Origin: Treponema sp.
Lineage (GTDB): Bacteria; Spirochaetota; Spirochaetia; Treponematales; Breznakiellaceae
Length of the DNA: 6,339 bases
Reading direction: 5' to 3'
Assembly: GCA_031255815.1 (NCBI GenBank)
Contig: JAIRRU010000051.1
Location: 1-6,339, forward strand
Shown here: piece after piece, positions 4,566-6,339 of the stretch
Layout of the letters: every line of letters starts with the position of its first letter
How positions within the stretch are numbered: position 1 is the stretch's first letter
Notes under the pieces: model-generated
The model's database searches: none
Seen by the model: only the letters and a program-made list of their open reading frames with translations
Told to the model about the DNA's origin: nothing
Position numbers and translations under genes: made by a program

Positions 4566-6060
4566 TCTTTTTCTTGCCGGCCTCCGCGATTGATTCTTTT
4601 ACGGCTTCCCGGTACAACTCCTTGGCCTCGTCCGGAGAGAGTCCCGCCCAGCGCAGGAAATCACAATTCTTGATATTATCAAGCGGCGGGACCTCGTATT
4701 CGTTGGTCTGGAAAGCGTACATGAGGGCGAAGAGTTTTTCCCGGGGGAGGGCCGCGGCGGTCTTAACGTTCTCCTCCGGTTCTTTCGAGTAACCGCTTCC
4801 AATGAAATATTCGAAAATCTTTTTACCGTGTTCTTTATCGTGGGAGAAAATTTTATCGCGAAGAAAATTTTCAACCTCGTTCCCGGCCGGTTCGGCGGCC
4901 GCCTTCCGTTCCGTAATTTTAAGGAAAGCTTTTTTCCTCGCCGTGTTGTTAAAATTACAGGATTCCAGTTTCTTGTTCGCTTTCAGCGCTTCCGCGGTTT
5001 CCCGCGCCTCCGCCCTGGGAAGCCCCAGCAGTTTTACCGCGGGGGCGTAAGGGTTTTCTTTCCGGGATTTTTTTTCTTTTTTCTCTTTCCAGTAGCCGGG
5101 CCGGAAGTCCGTATCCGTGATACTGACAAGCCAGCAGGGGGCTGCCCCGCCGTCTTCTTTTTCTAAAATATTCGTGTATTGATACGGTTTTATCTCGTAG
5201 TCCGCGCCGTTAATACGCGCCGATTTGCCCAGGATGTTTTTAAGCTGCCCGGTATTATCCACCAGGATAAGCGCGCCCGCATGACCGGGATGTTCCTTTC
5301 CGGCGTCTTTCAGCCGCGTTTCCAGCAGTTTGATTATTTTTCCCAGATAACATTCGTGGTTAAGGCACCGGTCGTTGTCCCCGTCCAGTTCCGGGAACAG
5401 CGTTTTATCGCCGAACCGGGTGCGGGTTTTGCAGCCGGCGCAGTTTTTGTCCGCCAAAAAATCGTAAAGAAGATCGTATTTAAGTTCCCGCATAAACTGG
5501 TAAATCTCCCAGTCTTCGACGGCCCTGTCTTTTTTGTGCAGCTCGTAAAATTTTTCGAGCGTCTCTTTGTTAAATCCGCTCAGCATGGCCGCCGTATGGA
5601 GCCTTATCCTGCCTTCGCGGAACATCGCCTGGATCTCAGGGGTAAGATCCAGCAGCCTGACGCGCTGGTAAATATCCGGCACTTTGCGGTCGTACCGTCT
5701 GGCCACGTCCTTAACCGTCTCTGTTTCCAAAAGTTTGGAAAAAACCGCCGCTTCGTCCAGCGGGTTCATGGGGAGCCGGTTTACGTTTTCCGAAAGGGAT
5801 ATTTCTTCGGCGTTTCCAGCCGTCGTCATATCCTCGACGATGGCCGGGATGGTTTTCCATTCCAACCGTTTCACCGCCTCAAGCCGCCGCCGGCCGGTTA
5901 TCAGCCGGTAGTTTTTCCCCGTTTTGTACACCTGAACCGGCGTCTGAAGGCCGATGCTGTCAATGCTCTCCGCCAGGATGCCGATGTCTCCCTGGCCGCC
6001 GTTCACACGGTCGTCCTGGTAAGCAATTTCGCTGATGTCAATCAGCTCCAGTTTCCGCAT
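4555..6060 (-). CDS. ParB/RepB/Spo0J-like protein with four-cysteine zinc motif
   Basis: 501 residues. The N-terminal ParB nuclease-like/CTP-binding domain shows IGLQTPVQVY (36-45), the ITGRRRLEAVKRL box (54-66, GRRR in place of the commoner GERR), and LSENVNRLPMNPLDEA (89-104), the EN-x2-R box. A helix-turn-helix follows at about 115-163 (VKDVARRYDRKVPDIYQRVRLL, then REGRIRLHTAAML). C207-x2-C210 and C232-x4-C237 surround TLFPELDGD, a zinc-binding arrangement known in plasmid and phage ParB-like proteins. Residues 239-501 are charged and Lys/Glu-rich, with no domain that I can name. ParB proteins load on a parS site as CTP-dependent clamps; such proteins also act as regulators or, rarely, nucleases. 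No ParA gene and no clear parS site are visible, so partition is not shown. The start is well supported by AGGAGG 7 bases upstream. The product shares an operon with replication genes rather than with a ParA ATPase. Confidence 0.92.
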   Translation of the reverse strand: MRKLELIDISEIAYQDDRVNGGQGDIGILAESIDSIGLQTPVQVYKTGKNYRLITGRRRLEAVKRLEWKTIPAIVEDMTTAGNAEEISLSENVNRLPMNPLDEAAVFSKLLETETVKDVARRYDRKVPDIYQRVRLLDLTPEIQAMFREGRIRLHTAAMLSGFNKETLEKFYELHKKDRAVEDWEIYQFMRELKYDLLYDFLADKNCAGCKTRTRFGDKTLFPELDGDNDRCLNHECYLGKIIKLLETRLKDAGKEHPGHAGALILVDNTGQLKNILGKSARINGADYEIKPYQYTNILEKEDGGAAPCWLVSITDTDFRPGYWKEKKEKKSRKENPYAPAVKLLGLPRAEARETAEALKANKKLESCNFNNTARKKAFLKITERKAAAEPAGNEVENFLRDKIFSHDKEHGKKIFEYFIGSGYSKEPEENVKTAAALPREKLFALMYAFQTNEYEVPPLDNIKNCDFLRWAGLSPDEAKELYREAVKESIAEAGKKKNGQ

Positions 6061-6112
6061 AATTATTCCTCCTGATATTTTCTACGCCCGAAAAGGCTTA
6101 GGATTTTTGTTT
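6061..6112 (-). promoter_or_regulatory. Intergenic leader of the ParB-like gene
   Basis: This 52-base gap is the only non-coding stretch of any size in the window. It is A/T-rich in the upstream half. I see no convincing -35/-10 pair and no hairpin beyond a 3-base stem (GCC-TTTTCG-GGC), so there is no support for a terminator after the cysteine-rich gene. Read-through transcription from upstream is therefore likely. Confidence 0.4.
6068..6073 (-). promoter_or_regulatory. Strong ribosome binding site AGGAGG of the ParB-like gene
   Basis: On the minus strand AGGAGG is followed by 7 bases (AATAATT) and then the ATG at 6060. This is the best Shine-Dalgarno match in the window. It fixes the start of the ParB-like gene and shows independent translation initiation, unlike the overlapping genes downstream. 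Confidence 0.85.
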
Positions 6113-6331
6113 TTATTCCCTCGGCTCCCATGCGGTCACGATGTCCACGATCTGCTTTGCCGTCTTCCGGCGCGTCTTCGTGTCGCCAGGTGCGCTGCTG
6201 GACCAGCGTTCATACGGCGAATTGTCCTCGCCGCACCCGCACCCCGCCGCCTCCAGCGGGCAGTAATAGCAGTAGTCGGACACTTCGCAGATCGGGCACT
6301 CGCCTCTAAGTTCTTCTATTTCGGAATACAA
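6113..6331 (-). CDS. Small cysteine-rich, probably zinc-binding protein (start uncertain)
   Basis: About 72 residues if translation starts at the TTG at 6331-6329. The frame stays open to the window edge, so the real start may lie outside; a GGAGG at 6338-6334 is only 2 bases from the TTG, which is too close. Counting from the TTG, six cysteines fall in residues 12-33 as C12-x2-C15, C21-x2-C24 and C31-x-C33, enough for one or two zinc ions in a ribbon-like or treble-clef fold. A conserved-looking CGEDNSPYERW (33-43) follows, then a basic stretch (TKTRRKTAK) and a short helix (QIVDIVTAWEP). I do not recognise the family. A small zinc-finger accessory or regulator of the replication operon is a guess from position, 52 bases upstream of the ParB-like gene. 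The cysteine spacing, which is unlikely in a shadow frame, supports a real gene. Confidence 0.7.
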   Translation of the reverse strand: MYSEIEELRGECPICEVSDYCYYCPLEAAGCGCGEDNSPYERWSSSAPGDTKTRRKTAKQIVDIVTAWEPRE

Positions 6332-6339
6332 TTCCTCCG

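Noticed and set aside
5061..5090. Runs of 8 and 6 adenines on the minus strand in the ParB-like gene, with A-AAA-AAA in the correct phase for -1 slippage
   Set aside because: The -1 frame reaches a TAA after roughly 36 codons, I see no downstream stimulatory stem, and the run is explained by a Lys/Glu-rich segment. It is worth noting only if a shortened ParB product is ever observed.
5179..6075. Open frame of 298 codons on the plus strand, opposite the ParB-like gene
   Set aside because: Antisense to conserved ParB boxes. The product is rich in Phe/Val/Arg, typical of a shadow frame, with no supporting ribosome site seen.
6061..6112. Possible terminator or promoter in the gap before the ParB-like gene
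   Set aside because: Only a 3-base stem is found, with no U run on the coding strand and no convincing -35/-10 pair.

Overview
The window reads as the replication and recombination module of a bacterial double-stranded DNA phage, prophage or related element. All eight supportable genes lie on the minus strand, so transcription runs from high to low coordinates. No integrase, structural gene, tRNA, rRNA or CRISPR array is visible. The host cannot be fixed from the sequence. Shine-Dalgarno sites, GTG use and overlapping stop/start codons are bacterial. GC content is moderately high and uneven: the first 360 bases are about 74% GC by hand count, while one 60-base block of the ParB-like gene is near 32%. 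Frequent ATA isoleucine codons in a GC-rich background are only a weak hint (some spirochaetes and other anaerobes do this).

Layout in transcription order: (1) a small cysteine-rich protein, probably zinc-binding, at the right edge (6331-6113) whose true start may lie outside; (2) a 52-base gap carrying a strong AGGAGG site; (3) a 501-residue ParB-like protein with a four-cysteine zinc motif (6060-4555); (4) a VRR-NUC nuclease (4565-4218); (5) an unrecognised 118-residue protein (4225-3869); (6) a RecA-like P-loop ATPase of the AAA_24/Sak4 type (3881-3240); (7) a DUF669 protein, probably the phage single-strand DNA-binding protein (3240-2749); (8) a DEAH superfamily 2 helicase (2739-1111); (9) the N-terminal 371 codons of a CHC2 zinc-finger/Toprim primase (1114 to beyond base 1).

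From the ParB-like gene onward each gene overlaps the next by 1 to 13 bases, except for a 9-base gap before the helicase, so this is very likely one translationally coupled operon. ATPase, DUF669, helicase and primase form a known phage cassette: DNA unwinding, single-strand coating, annealing or strand pairing, and priming. The VRR-NUC protein would cut branched intermediates. The ParB-like protein has no ParA partner in view. It may act as a DNA-sliding clamp or site-specific regulator, or serve partition of an element kept as a plasmid.

The features most worth a second look are a perfectly spaced threefold CLx6C repeat in the helicase (19-residue period), a duplicated Y-x3-W-x3-K-x2-E motif at its C-terminus, a non-acidic SSB-like IPF tip on the DUF669 protein, hairpins just upstream of the ATPase and helicase starts, and a sharp GC rise inside the primase gene.
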